From Gnetum montanum (Eukaryota > Streptophyta > Gnetopsida > Gnetales > Gnetaceae): DNA of 64,000 bases. Positions within the stretch are counted from its first letter, which is position 1. The number at the start of each line of letters is the position of its first letter. The translations under genes and the position numbers were made by a program. Positions 34,735-45,444 of this stretch are shown here, piece after piece. The notes under the pieces are model-generated. The model ran no database searches. It was not told the DNA's origin and was given only the letters and a program-made list of their open reading frames with translations. The stretch is from NCBI GenBank assembly GCA_015680685.1, contig MNCI01027100.1, positions 77,865 to 141,864 on the forward strand, in the 5' to 3' direction.

Positions 34735-37524
34735 TCATGTAGTTCCAGGTGGCGATGGCTCCTCCATTGGTGCTTTCCCTTTGTCTTGTGCTCCAGGCTT
34801 TGAGACTTGATGGCATTGAAGTATGGCCTGGAGCTTCTCCTCTTCGGTCCGAGGGTCTTGTGTCATCCATGCTAATGTTCCAATGTTTGATGGGGTCAGC
34901 ACTTCCCACAGATAGGGTAGTTGCGGAAACATTTGATTGGCTTTGACGTACCAAGCCGCGAATACCTGTTGTTCCTCCTCATAGGCTCTGGCTTTATCCT
35001 TGTACTCTTGAAAATCTGCTAGTTGTCGAGCCAAATCTACTGCGACACCCTTTTGGCCTTGGTAGCTTGCCTTTACCACCTCAAGCTTAGAATTTTCAAC
35101 TTTCAATTTTTCCAATAGCTTCTTACACTCTACAAATTCTGCTTCATATTTAATGTGGGTGGTTGCTACCTGCTGCTCAATCTCTGTCCTCGGGCACCCT
35201 GCTGTTAACATGGTAAGGTTGGCATACCTTAGATTTGCCAACTCCATGTATTCTATCAAATCCTGAATTTGCAGGTCCCGACTCTTAACTTCTGCTTGGT
35301 GGGCAAAGGCATATGTGTCCAATATGACTAGCCAATTAGTATGTTAAGCACTGATAGCATTGATGTGGGCCTTGGCCATATGGATCTCCTTCTCAAGGAT
35401 CTGTTTGTATATCCCCACCTGATCTTAGGAGTGCTCCTTCAACTTCTCATGTTGTTTAGCCTCACTTTGTCATGCGCTTATTTCAATGGTTGTTGTTTGA
35501 CGAATTGCGCGTACCTCCTCCATTAAGAGGGTTCGGTTCTCCCTGGCTAAATGACTTATGTCTTGGTTGACCCGGATGAATTGTTCTCGCAATTAATGAA
35601 AGTGTTCCTTGAGAACATTCTTCTGCTTTTCCGCAGTGGTCAACTGAAGGTTGTCGGCAGCAAGCTATTTATTTTCTTCTTGTAAGGCGTTGAGTGCTTT
35701 AAGATGCACATGAGTTTGAGCCTGTGCTGCGGAGGCATCCCAAACAGCCTTCTCTTTTTCATCAGCCACCTTTTTGTTCTCCGCTATTAGCTTCGTTAGT
35801 TGCTCAATTCTAAAATTATCTAGTTGGTCTGTGGGAACAAATTGCAAAGAATCCCACTATGCCACTTGTAGGGCCATGAGCTGTTCTTGCAATTTTTGCA
35901 CTTCTGCTTCTACATGCTCGGCCCTCACTTCTATTAAGACCAGCTTTCCCTTTGTGGAAATGAGGTCTGACTGAATTGCCATAACATCCTGAGGGATGTC
36001 AACTAGGGACGTCATTACTTGTCCTATTTGAAACAATCGATCAAGCGCATCCTCATGTTCCGCAGGAGTCATTGAGGTTTCGGCCAAAGTTTGAGCATCT
36101 CGTGCTCCTGTGAGATTTGCTGGTGGCACAAAAAGTACATTGAATAATTCCTTGATGTGGTCCATGACCACTTCTGCAGCTCCCGTGGCATTCTGGTGTT
36201 GCATGACCACCATAGTGGCCCCTTCACCAGTTTCTAATTGCACCTGGAAAGATGCCACATTTTCTGAGATTTGTTGTGACCATCTACTTTCCCCTCCTCC
36301 TGTGTGAATAAACACTTCACCCCTTGTGCGATCCAAAGAAATAGTAGGTTGAATGACATCATCAATGACGTAGAAGAGGTTTGCGTCATCATGACTCCCC
36401 CAACTGATCATCTTAGTGATGGCCCTAAGATGGCTCATCGACGGTCTGTAGTCTTGCGGTGGTGGCGGCTGATTCTGGCCTATGTTGGGCCCTGCTTCCT
36501 ATTGTTGGCTGGGACCTGTACTTGGAGGCTGGCTGGGACTTGCAAGTTGAGTTGCAGTTGGTCCAGCCGCTTTTTCTTCTTCTTCTTTTGGTCCCAGCGT
36601 CTCGCCAATGATTTTCCTTGGAGTTGGCAACTTTAACAATTCGACGTATGAAGTAGTCTGAGCTTTTTGAAGGACATCATTAGTGTACCCTTGAATACTA
36701 GCACGTCGGCAAAGCTTTCTGATAAGACAAGGGAAAGGCAGTGCCATCTTCCCTATCTTCTATTCCTTAAACCATCTCAGGATCTCCGTTAAATATAGAT
36801 GGGGTAGGTTAGCATTAACCTTTCCCATCAGCACTGCACATCCTTTAGCTGCATATGTTGATATTCTTTTTAGGCCCTTTGTGGAGAAGAGGTGATATGT
36901 TCCAATTTTGAAGTAAATCCTCTCTTTCGTCATCAACTCACCAAATGTTTTATCTCTGCCATAAGTCCTTTCCAACCAATCCCATCACACATCAGGGTTT
37001 GAATGGGTGGATAACTGAACAACTTTTGACCCTATATTCAGAAGGTTTAACACTTCCAAAATGGCCTATGCAGAGAAATCAACTGTCACACCACAAATGT
37101 TGACAGTGGTGCCTTGCTCTCTGTTGTGCCAAAATTGGTAAGTCTTCCCTAGGTACCAGGCACCGCTTTCAGAGAGGGTAGGCCATAAGGGAGATCCTTT
37201 GAGGTGATCCCTAATGACCTCAGGAGTGAACTCTACAAAAGATTCAAAGTTTAACTCCACAATCATCGCAGCGAATGTGGGCTTTTCATGGATGGCCTGA
37301 ACACAATCTTGGGGCAACGTGAGATGTTGTCCCTGTTCAAGCACTGTAGCAGCTCCTTGTTCTGCTTGCCCGGAATGTACAATAGGAGGATTCTCTTAAT
37401 GAATATTGAACGATTTCTCCTCCTATTCTGTATGTTGTCTGGAAGGATCTTGTCTTCCACCTCTCCAAGATTGTTTGCTCCCACCTTAAGGAGGACCTTC
37501 CTGTTGTCCATGTTTCGGGGCCAT
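34735..37524 (-). pseudogene. ORF2 of family A (transposon-protein-like domain plus coiled coils), reference copy
   Basis: A 929-codon frame from ATG 37524 (MAPKHGQQEG) to TGA 34735-34737. It has no frameshift, only about a dozen nonsense codons (for example at 37066, 36760, 36499, 35857 and 35665), nearly all one transition from CAA, CAG or CGA. Residues 60-350 hold a globular region (FESFVEFTPEVIRDHLKGSP, WYLGKTYQFW, IYFKIGTYHLFSTKGLKRIS, LPFPCLIRKLCRRASIQGY). It resembles the domain annotated as putative plant transposon protein, common in Athila-type elements. A proline/glutamine linker follows, then coiled coils from about residue 450 to 830, and a short C-terminus (LQAILQCHQVSKPGAQDKGK). 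No signal peptide or membrane segment was seen. Its position next to the 3' LTR is that of the env-like ORF of Athila elements. Function is unknown. Confidence 0.75.
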
Positions 37525-38300
37525 CTATAATCACACGGGGCCAAGCGTTAGTAAGGTTGTTTTTGAAATTAAGTTATACCTTGCTGCTTGCCTTAATTAA
37601 TTAATTTACTTTATCTCCGAATGATATTGCCCAAAAGATTGTAATAATGAGTCCTGTGACTCAAGTGGTTTTTTCAATTTTAGAATCTCGATATACCTAG
37701 GGATTAAATAATTTTTGGGCACAATTATTCTAAGTGTTATAGCTAATTACCCTAGATGATGTCCTTTGGGTGATGATAAATTCCAAAAAAGTTAGGTGCT
37801 TTTCGACAGATGTCCCTCCCCCACGACTAAGCTGAACACTCCAGGTTTAAGCAGGTTTAGATGGAATTAAAATTGGAGTACTAGTGAGCGAGATCGAGGT
37901 TGAAAAGCAAAGGTGTCATACTCATGAGTCGTAGAGAAAAATTTGAAAAACTCCCCCGCGTGAATGGCAAGAAATGATGCTAAGTGTTGCGGGGGGGTCG
38001 CCTATTTATAGGGTTGGAGGGATGCGATATCACGTACGCGATATTAAAATCGAATTTTTAGGGTTGGAAAATAAAATATGAAAATAAGGACATGTGGCAC
38101 ATGTTAGAGGTTGCTAGGGTAATTCTATTAATTTGAAAGGCACAATTAATTATGATGGTGTGGATTTTATCAATAAAACCTTGGATGGGAGAAAAAGGCT
38201 ATGTAATGGTACATAGGAGCGTTGAAATTCAGAGGGATAATAGTAGGGAAAGAATGTTATGAAAAATTATGCTGAGGGTAAGAAATGGTATGTGTGAGCG
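37525..38300 (-). promoter_or_regulatory. U3-like internal promoter module and leader of ORF2 (copy A3)
   Basis: On the minus strand, palindromic GATATCGCGTACG-type sequence (38022-38044) is followed about 10 bases later by CCCTATAAATAGG (38001-38013), the same layout and spacing as the LTR promoter. A leader of about 470 bases then runs to the ORF2 ATG. It contains GGGGGAGTTTTTCAAATTTT (shared with copy A6) and a second G-rich tract (AGTCGTGGGGGAGGG near 37810). No coding sequence is seen. Activity is inferred. Confidence 0.5.
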
Positions 38301-39410
38301 ATGTCATAAGTGAAGATTACAAAAAATTTCACAAGTGGGTCCTCCCCAAAGCAGGTTTCAACCTATAATGCCCTTGTGTAACCACACTTGAAGTGTCCGT
38401 GGGCACTAGAAGGGTTAAATGTAATCTGCACTGACTTCACAAAACAGACACATGTAATTATCACCGGGATGAGGTAAGAATTCTATGTTACACACGACAC
38501 GAGCTACAAGTACATGAACAGTGAGATGAGACGAAGTATAGAAGGGATCATAGAGATTGGGACATGAGGTAACTGACCCAGGGCATAGTGAATCTTGCGT
38601 GAAAAGCATGATTAAGGTGTCATTAACCTGTCGTTCCAAGATTAGGACCAAGTCCATTCCTCTAATCAATGACATCGCATTGTTTCATCCCATGATGAGC
38701 AACTATGAGAGTACCATAACAACAAGGCGTATGATCAATTAGTGTTTTGTTCAAGGGAGGAGTGATTTTTGTTTTGTGGCACTTCCTTTTTTTTCTTCTT
38801 TCTTTTTGTTTTTTTTTCTTTTTCGCTTTACTGAATCCAGAGAAGCTGCTAACCTTCAGGCATGGGTGCATGTCTTTCTAGTGGGACCCCCTAGAATAGC
38901 ATTGGGTTTTTTGAGTTCCCTTTTGATTACTCTTACTCCCATTTTTCATTAGATTTACAAGGATCCTAGTACAACCACGTTGCATGATAACTCCCACAGA
39001 CGTCACCAAAGAGAATCCGCAAATCCCCTTGATGTCACACCCTAATCATTCCCTCTTGGTCAATCCTTCTTCATTCTAGGTACAATGAACACAAAATTAA
39101 TTTTAAGTTTTAAGAATGTCAAGAATATCACTGTACCCTCGAACAGACCCTCTTATTTGTAGAATGGATGAGTGGGTGTAATGGGCTCACTGTCCAAATA
39201 ATTGTTCACCTAAGACTCAACAACATATAACACACCTCAACCAACGATCCACATGAGTGTTTTATTCATAGACGAGATTACTTACAAAAAACGTAAAAGG
39301 ACAAAAAGACAAAAATGTAAAAAGACAAAACAAGAAATTGAAAAATGAAAAACTGGAAAACAAAAAGTTGTAAAATTAAAGAAAATAAAAATTGGTTATT
39401 AATCCTACTT
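38301..39410 (-). other. conserved non-coding inter-ORF region (copy A3)
   Basis: No coding sequence. It contains the core shared by all copies (GTGGGTCCTCCCCAAAGC at 38336 in plus reading), CATGGGTGCATGTCTTTCTA near 38860, T-rich runs near 38785-38825 and a block near 39000-39060. Equivalent regions are at 48030-48860 (A4), 60630-61500 (A6), 63540-64000 (A7), 1-360 (A1) and about 2200-2840 (A2). Confidence 0.65.
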
Positions 39411-39414
39411 GTTA

Positions 39415-41396
39415 CTAGAATGGGGGATATCCCCCATAACTAAACGGTTTAGGATCACAAGGATTAATAAATGAAAGATGAGGATCCTTGCATGTTGGAA
39501 ATATTGGGGCCCGGTCATACTTACCCCATCGGGGTTCACACACTTGATTATAGTGAACATAGTGGGGCAATTTGTATGATGTAGTTCCTGAATAACAAGT
39601 TGACCCACTATGATATTTGGGACCATTAGATGGTATGCAAGGATTAGGTTGTCGCTCTCCATTCCTATGTTCATTGGGCCGTGTTGTTGTTGGAGTGTGA
39701 GTTGGTGGCCCTGATGAACTTACATGAGGTGTTGGGTTCGAAGATAAGGGTGCACCACAGGGTTGGACTAGTGCTGAGTTGGAGGATGCACTGGCCTCAA
39801 AATTGTGTTGTCCCTTCCTAGGGTCATTTCTAAAGAAGGGGAACCTTCGATGTTGCTGAGGTCTCTCATTGCTGTTGGAAGTAGTAGCACAAGTAATGTT
39901 CATGGGTTGTTGCTGTGGTGCAGACACCTTAGGAACAGTTGGTGGCAATGTAGAAGGAGGGAAAAATGAGAATGTTGAAAGTTAGGAGGAGTATAAGGTG
40001 CACAAGGTGGTGGTTGTGTTGAAGGCATGGGCTGATAGTATTGAGGAGAATGGTACTGTGGTGAGATAAAGTGTGTTGGCCCAGTTGGGGAAACAGGATA
40101 TTGAACAAGATAAGCATTTGGGTTCGGATGATACAAAGGATGCCTCCAATTTAGTGGTGGTCTCCCCCACGACTAGGATTATTGCCACTATGATCAAACA
40201 CAGTATCTTTGTACAAACTTTGGATGTAACGTATTTCTCTAATGCTCATGTAAATGTAACAATATTGGGCATTGGCCCTTGGGGTGATCGTATAGGAAAA
40301 TGGTGCATTCATACGTATGATTGGTAGTTGAGCTCTTATTTTCCTTATTCCTTCTTTCTGATTGTCTAATGTTTTGTCCTGCTTCTTGGGTTATCAAAAC
40401 TCTATCTCCAATACTATTGATAAATTCTCCACACTTTTGATACGTCCATTCCAACATCTTATTGATATTTGCCTCGACTTCTTCTAATGTTTGTTGTGTT
40501 GGCAAAGATGATGTTTCCACCTTGAGATTGGTTGATTTCTCCTTTTTATGATTATGGACCTTTGTTAAGTTGAGGTTTTGGTCTTGTTGATGTTTTTCAA
40601 CACTCTCCCATCTAGCCAGTTCTCCTTCTTCTTTTGCTACCCGCTTAATAAGCTCTTGGACTTGATGGGTTCGTAGTTCGTATAGTTGACCTTGGGCATA
40701 CATTCCTAAGGTCTCTCTTGTTTCATTACGTAGCCCATCAATGATATGGTACACTAAACTTTCCTTGGAAAACCCATGGCTTGGACAGTTATTTAACAAT
40801 GCGTAATATCTTTCTAAGGCCATGTCCAAGGGTTCATGTTGTGCTTGTTTTCATCCTTGGATTTGTTTCCTCAAGGCTGACACTCTTGCATAGGTTTGAT
40901 ATTTTTCGTTAAAGACTTCTACCATTGTTGACCAACGTCGTATTGAATTTGGTTTTAACGATCTATACTATACTTTTGCTTGGCCAACGAGTGTAGTGGG
41001 AAAGAGCTTAAGTTTTTGCCACCTGTTATCAATGTTATTCCATGTGCAGGCATCGTAGAAGGCTTGTAAATGTTGATACAGGTCTAAGTCATAGCCTCTT
41101 GAAAAAGTAGGGAAGTTGTTTAAATCGAGCCTAGGTAGGCGGCTCTCTTTACGATGCCTACGTGAGATTCGAATAGACTCATGTATTTGCGTTAAGCTTG
41201 TAGTGGCCAGTAGGGGTCCATCGTCATCAGGTAAGTTATGCTTTCGTGTGTTGAGATGACATTGCTTTTGTTCATGTTTATAAGAAACCCTCATTTCAGG
41301 TTGTGTACTCCAATCTTCATCGTCATATAGTTTGTTGGTTCTCCAATGAATTTCCTCACTAGGTATGGCATTATCATAGTCTTGTAGGAGAGGCAT
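39415..41396 (-). pseudogene. Athila-like gag of copy A3
   Basis: Gag forms the particle that packages element RNA. The start ATG at 41396 reads MPLLQDYDNAIPSEE. A retrotransposon-gag domain follows: FPTFSRGYDLDLYQHLQAFY, then LKLFPTTLVGQAKV to an in-frame TAG (40968), MALERYYALLNNCPSHGFSK (40829 on), DGLRNETRETLGMYAQGQL. The decayed zinc-knuckle region reads YECTIFLYDHPKGQCP, with its second cysteine lost. The C-terminal third is proline- and serine-rich and ends in YGGYPPF at 39415 after one frameshift near 39950. The CPSHG motif and overall layout resemble Athila gag. Confidence 0.8.
39420..39437. repeat. perfect palindrome at the gag stop (copy A3)
   Basis: ATGGGGGATATCCCCCAT encodes the last gag residues. 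Copy A4 has an imperfect version at 49203-49221 in the same place. Confidence 0.6.
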
Positions 41397-41518
41397 GGTT
41401 GTGCAATTGTGTGTGAATTTATATGTGACTTTTTGTAATTATTTCTTCTTAAAAGATATATCGTTAATTCTTATACAACGACCTTGTATGATATAACTAA
41501 TCTAGATAACTAGCACTG

Positions 41519-41537
41519 TCCCCGACAACGGTGCCAA
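41519..41537 (-). promoter_or_regulatory. primer-binding site of copy A3, tRNA-Asp type
   Basis: The minus strand reads TGGCACCGTTGTCGGGGA one base after the LTR. It matches 16 of 18 bases of TGGCGCCGTTGCCGGGGA, the complement of the plant tRNA-Asp 3' end, the primer known for Athila elements. Both mismatches are C-to-T or G-to-A. Confidence 0.8.
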
Positions 41538-42489
41538 TGATGAGTGGCAAGGTACCCCTACACTCAACCATACAAATACGAGCGTTACATGCACGATTCA
41601 GTCAAGCTCTGCAGATGGACTAGTTGTGACATCGAGACAGTTCGCCTTAGGTTGCCATTCGTTGTCTTCCCACCTAGACTAGTATTAGCTTTTTCATGTA
41701 TGGTTTAGTCCAGAGTGAGGTGTATGATGTGGTTTCTAATATAACGCTACTCCTGNAGTCAAGCTCTGCAGATGGACTAGTTGTGACATCGAGACAGTCG
41801 CCTTAGGTTGCCATTCGTTGTCTTCCCACCTAGACTAGTATTAGCTTTTTCATGTATGGTTTAGTCCAGAGTGAGGTGTATGATGTGGTTTCTAATATAA
41901 CGCTACTCCTGAAGGCAATGGAAAGTAATATTCACTAATCTAGGAGAGAGAGAGTGAGAGAATCTAAACTAGCTTAAGTGCGATGAGCATCCGTTCCTTG
42001 ATTATCCATACACATCTTGGACTTCATGCATGACTACCACTAGGATTACCAAGTGTACATCCTAGGTACGCTACTGGGTTACCAAGTAGTCACACTTAAA
42101 TGCTTGTAATCAAGTTGTACTCATTTCGCGTTTTAACATGAGATAAGGATGAGAGAGAGACTAACTAGGAAGAAGTAAATAACAATTAATTAAATAATTA
42201 AGCTAAGTGAATGCTACAATGATGAAGTAATCTTGATCTTTATTGCTGGTCATGTGCGTGTCCAAGTGCGTTACACTCGAATAAGGATGTCGTACAATTA
42301 CAATCACCACATTATGGGCATACACTGGGAAATAATTCTAACTCTAAGAAGGAAAAACTACAAGAGTTTGGGTAAGGGACTAAGAACTAACTCCTAAAAA
42401 TCATCTATCTACGTCGTATTTATAGATGAGGAGACAGGCTACGATATCGCATACGCAATATCGCGGTCGCCCCAAATGACGACTCATCA
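41538..42489 (-). repeat. 5' LTR of copy A3 (inflated by an assembly duplication)
   Basis: 952 bases as assembled. Bases 41600-41755 and 41757-41911 are the same sequence with one indel, separated by a single N. The real LTR is therefore near 796 bases. U3 (42441-42467) has one palindrome pair. TATTTATAG lies near 42416. Confidence 0.88.
41756..41756. other. single-N assembly join with duplicated flanks
   Basis: The flanks (156 and 155 bases) are near-identical, as when overlapping contig ends are joined without merging. Confidence 0.8.
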
Positions 42490-44600
42490 ATCGTAAAATG
42501 CTAGGGATGTTAAACCTGATTCCTATGGTGCAAAAGGCAACATCACTGCATGAATGGATGCCTCATCTATAAGGATGTCCTTCACAACAGGAATGGAGGA
42601 CAACATCTAGACTAGTGCTTGGTGATGAGCAGATGAGGTCATGACCAAGTCATACAAGCTCAACATTATGTTTTTTTACTTGAGCGTCTGTTTCACCTAG
42701 GTTAGTGCAACTGCGAAGTCCTTGTCATTGGTTGTTGTGTTGGCCTTGGCCTCCTCCATGTAGCTCGAGAGATAGATCTCTTGTGGAGGGGACTTGCGCT
42801 TGGCTTGTTTAGCTCGTTTGGTGGTTGTAATGCTTAGTTGTTACTTGCTAGATGTGGCCTTTATTTCAACCATGGGGGTTGCAAGGTGCTTGTTCAGCCT
42901 CTTGTGTTGCCATTTGGTAGGCCTACCCAGGTTACCAGTGGGATTGACCCTTGAAGGAGAAGAGACTGGCACATTGCCCACTACTGGGCTTGAGGTAGGT
43001 GAGGAGCCAACGTGTTGTGGCATCCTAATGACAAATGGCTATTTGGGAGTTGTTGTGAGGCTAGCTCATTATGGCACCTTGATGACAAAAGGTTGCTAAG
43101 TGGTTGTTGTTTCTGTGTCATGCTAGTTTAACATCTTAGCAGATGACTGCTATGGAACCCTAACCATAAAGGGTGTTGTGGGTGCTCGAGGTGGCACTTT
43201 GATCATGAAGGGAGACCTCTTGCTTGTGGAGGTTGAGGGGATCCCTACCTTGTTAGAAGGCACTCAGGTCACAAAAGGTTATTTCATAGGTTTAGACTTA
43301 CCTCCTATGCTGATGGAGTTTATGACATAGGGGGCATCGTCTGTGTTGGATTGGCTCACTACGTTGAACACTAGTTGGCTTCTTTCTATCATTCTTTGCA
43401 AGTCATCTTTCAAAGCTTGATAGTTGTCCATACTATGACTGGGCATTTGGTGGTAGTGATAGAATTAGTTTAATAAAAAGTCCATCAAGACTAGGGACTT
43501 GTTTGATATTGCTGAGGTGGGGTTTCTTAGTAGTTCACAATACCTGTCGTGTTTTTGGTGGGCTATCTCTGATACGTGTTTGTATTGGATTCACCTAGTT
43601 TTTAGAAGTTTCTGTAGCAGCTTGGAGGGTTTCATCAATAGCATGGTATACCTCGAGTGATCCTTACACGTAGAGCATGACCTTGTAGCAGCTTGCATCA
43701 TGGCCTCTGCCGATGTAGGTAGGTTGGCACTAGAGTTGGCAGCTTTGGGAGCTATGGCCTTGGGTTGCTTAGTCATTGGGCCTTGGTTGGTTGCTTTTGT
43801 ATTTGTGGCTATCGTGTCCATCATTGCGTTTTGCCTGCATCCATGTTGGTTTTTGAAGGCCACATAGGCTAGGTAATTACGTGCTTGCACTGTCTCCTCT
43901 ATGCCCTTTGTTTGGGCAAAGGCTTGGTTGAGAGACTTCAGGGCCAAGTAGTACAGTTTTGACTTGATAGAGTCATTAACTGCATCCTTGAAGATGGCCA
44001 AGAGGTGCATCTCTACTATGGGCTCTTGTATTTCTTGTAACGGCTCCAACATTGGAGGAATTTTGGCATAGGCTTTAGGAGCCCCTACTTGACTTGCATG
44101 AGCTAGTCAAGGGTTGCTTCAGGTTTCAAGTTGTACATAAAGGGTGTCATAAACTGGCTTAGGAGGTCCTCCAAGGAGTAGATTGAGCCCCTGGGTAGCA
44201 AGTAGTACCAATTAAGGGCTTTAATAGTTACATGGGAAAGACGTGCATGATTGCATGCAACCAGGTTTACAGTAGTAGGCACTTAGACTTGAATGTGACC
44301 AAGTGCACATTGGGGTCCCCCTCATCATTGTACTTAGGGAGTTGAGATAGAAGGACCCTAGTTGGGTGAGTTAGTGGTGGGACTAAAGGACTTATGGGAT
44401 CATCTTGATAGAAGTCCACCACCTTGATTTCAAAGGAGGCAACTTTAAGCTGGTTAATCTCCTTTGTCAAAATTTGGATAAGTTGGAATGCCTAATCCAA
44501 GCTTGGGTATGTGCTAGCCAGTTGCATTAACTAGGCTTGTGTTGGTTGCACAACAAAGGGCTAGATTTTTTATTGCAGAGTATGCCAGTTTAACATTGTA
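42490..44600 (-). pseudogene. gypsy-type gag relic of element B
   Basis: Minus-strand blocks in order: LPKYNDEGDPNVHLVTFKSK (near 44290-44350), LNWYYLLPRGSIYSLEDLLS (near 44150-44210), the core of Retrotrans_gag, and FKDAVNDSIKSKLYYLALKS (44000). Then come YHYHQMPSHSMDNYQALKDD (near 43410-43460) and repeated PFVIRMP/PFVTQVP motifs (43000-43290), as in plant gag-protease polyproteins. Two or more frameshifts and several stops are present. The frame continues into the protease at 33705 once copy A3 is removed: LAFYD abuts DAIKVILER at the insertion site. Confidence 0.75.
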
Positions 44601-45210
44601 GTAGATAGGTTTATTTGATGTTTTAGCTAAGGGATGGGTATGGTGACCGAGGTGAGCCACACACACATGAGTTGGATTGATGCCAAGGGCACCAATGAAA
44701 CAAGCGGGACGTAGGATGTTTTAATCATTTGGGGTTGGGAGGTGACCCTTGCATAAGCGTAGGGTTGCGTAGACACATTTGCTGCTAAACTATGAAGTAA
44801 TTATTGGAAGACAGTGTAAAGGGGGCTCTTGCATTCGGAGTGGGCCTTGGATTCATCTTCCTCCTCTTATGAGGCTTCCTTGTAGGTAGTCCCCCGCATC
44901 ATGCTCGTATGCATGGATGAGTTGGGATAACAACTAGTGATAGGACTCCATGAGTGGAATTATGTCAAACAAGGAAGGGATGTACTCTCGTTTGTTTTAG
45001 TGGACTTGTGTAAAGTCTTGTTTTGCCTCTATGTCAAGGATATCCATGAGTAATCCTACTTGGATTTTGACACAAAAAAAGTTATATTGTTCGTGGCTGA
45101 GCGCGACATGCTTTGGGTGGATCATGAAGGTGCTAAGTGTGTTAGACACCAACGTGGAAGGTTGACCTGGATTCATGTTCATAGATCAAGGTGGGAGAGT
45201 TTGTATTTGC

Positions 45211-45444
45211 AAAAAATGACTAACTCTAAAAAATGTAGAAAAATGTTTACGTCTGTAGGTAATAGAAAATGACTAAGTATAAAAATGTAGAAAATTAACT
45301 AAGTGTAAAATTGTGAAAATTTGGCTAAGTATGAAAATGCAGAAAAAATGCTAAGTATGAAAATGTAGAAAAATGGTTAAGTATGAAAATGTCAAAAAAA
45401 TGGCTAAGTGTGAAACTACAAAAAAAAAAGGCTAAGTATGGAGA
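45211..45444. repeat. A-rich tandem array, about nine 25-27 base units
   Basis: Units of the form AAAATGGCTAAGTATGAAAA with the ending TGTAG. The motif is the reverse complement of the CTTAGCCAAATTTGCAG units in the element B U3, so array and U3 repeats are related but inverted. Confidence 0.75.

Larger units (their letters stand above)
33706..42489 (-). mobile_element. family-A copy A3, complete two-ORF non-autonomous element
   Basis: Minus-strand element of 8.8 kb inserted in element B. Order on the minus strand: 5' LTR (41538-42489), primer-binding site (41519-41537), gag (41396 to about 39415), non-coding region (37525-39410) with an internal promoter-like module, ORF2 (37524-34735), polypurine tract (34570-34580) and 3' LTR (33706-34569). 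Flanks ATCGC (33701-33705) and ATCGT (42490-42494) look like a 5-base target duplication with one change. No protease, RT, RNase H or integrase is present. This is the best-preserved copy and serves as the reference for the family. Confidence 0.88.
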
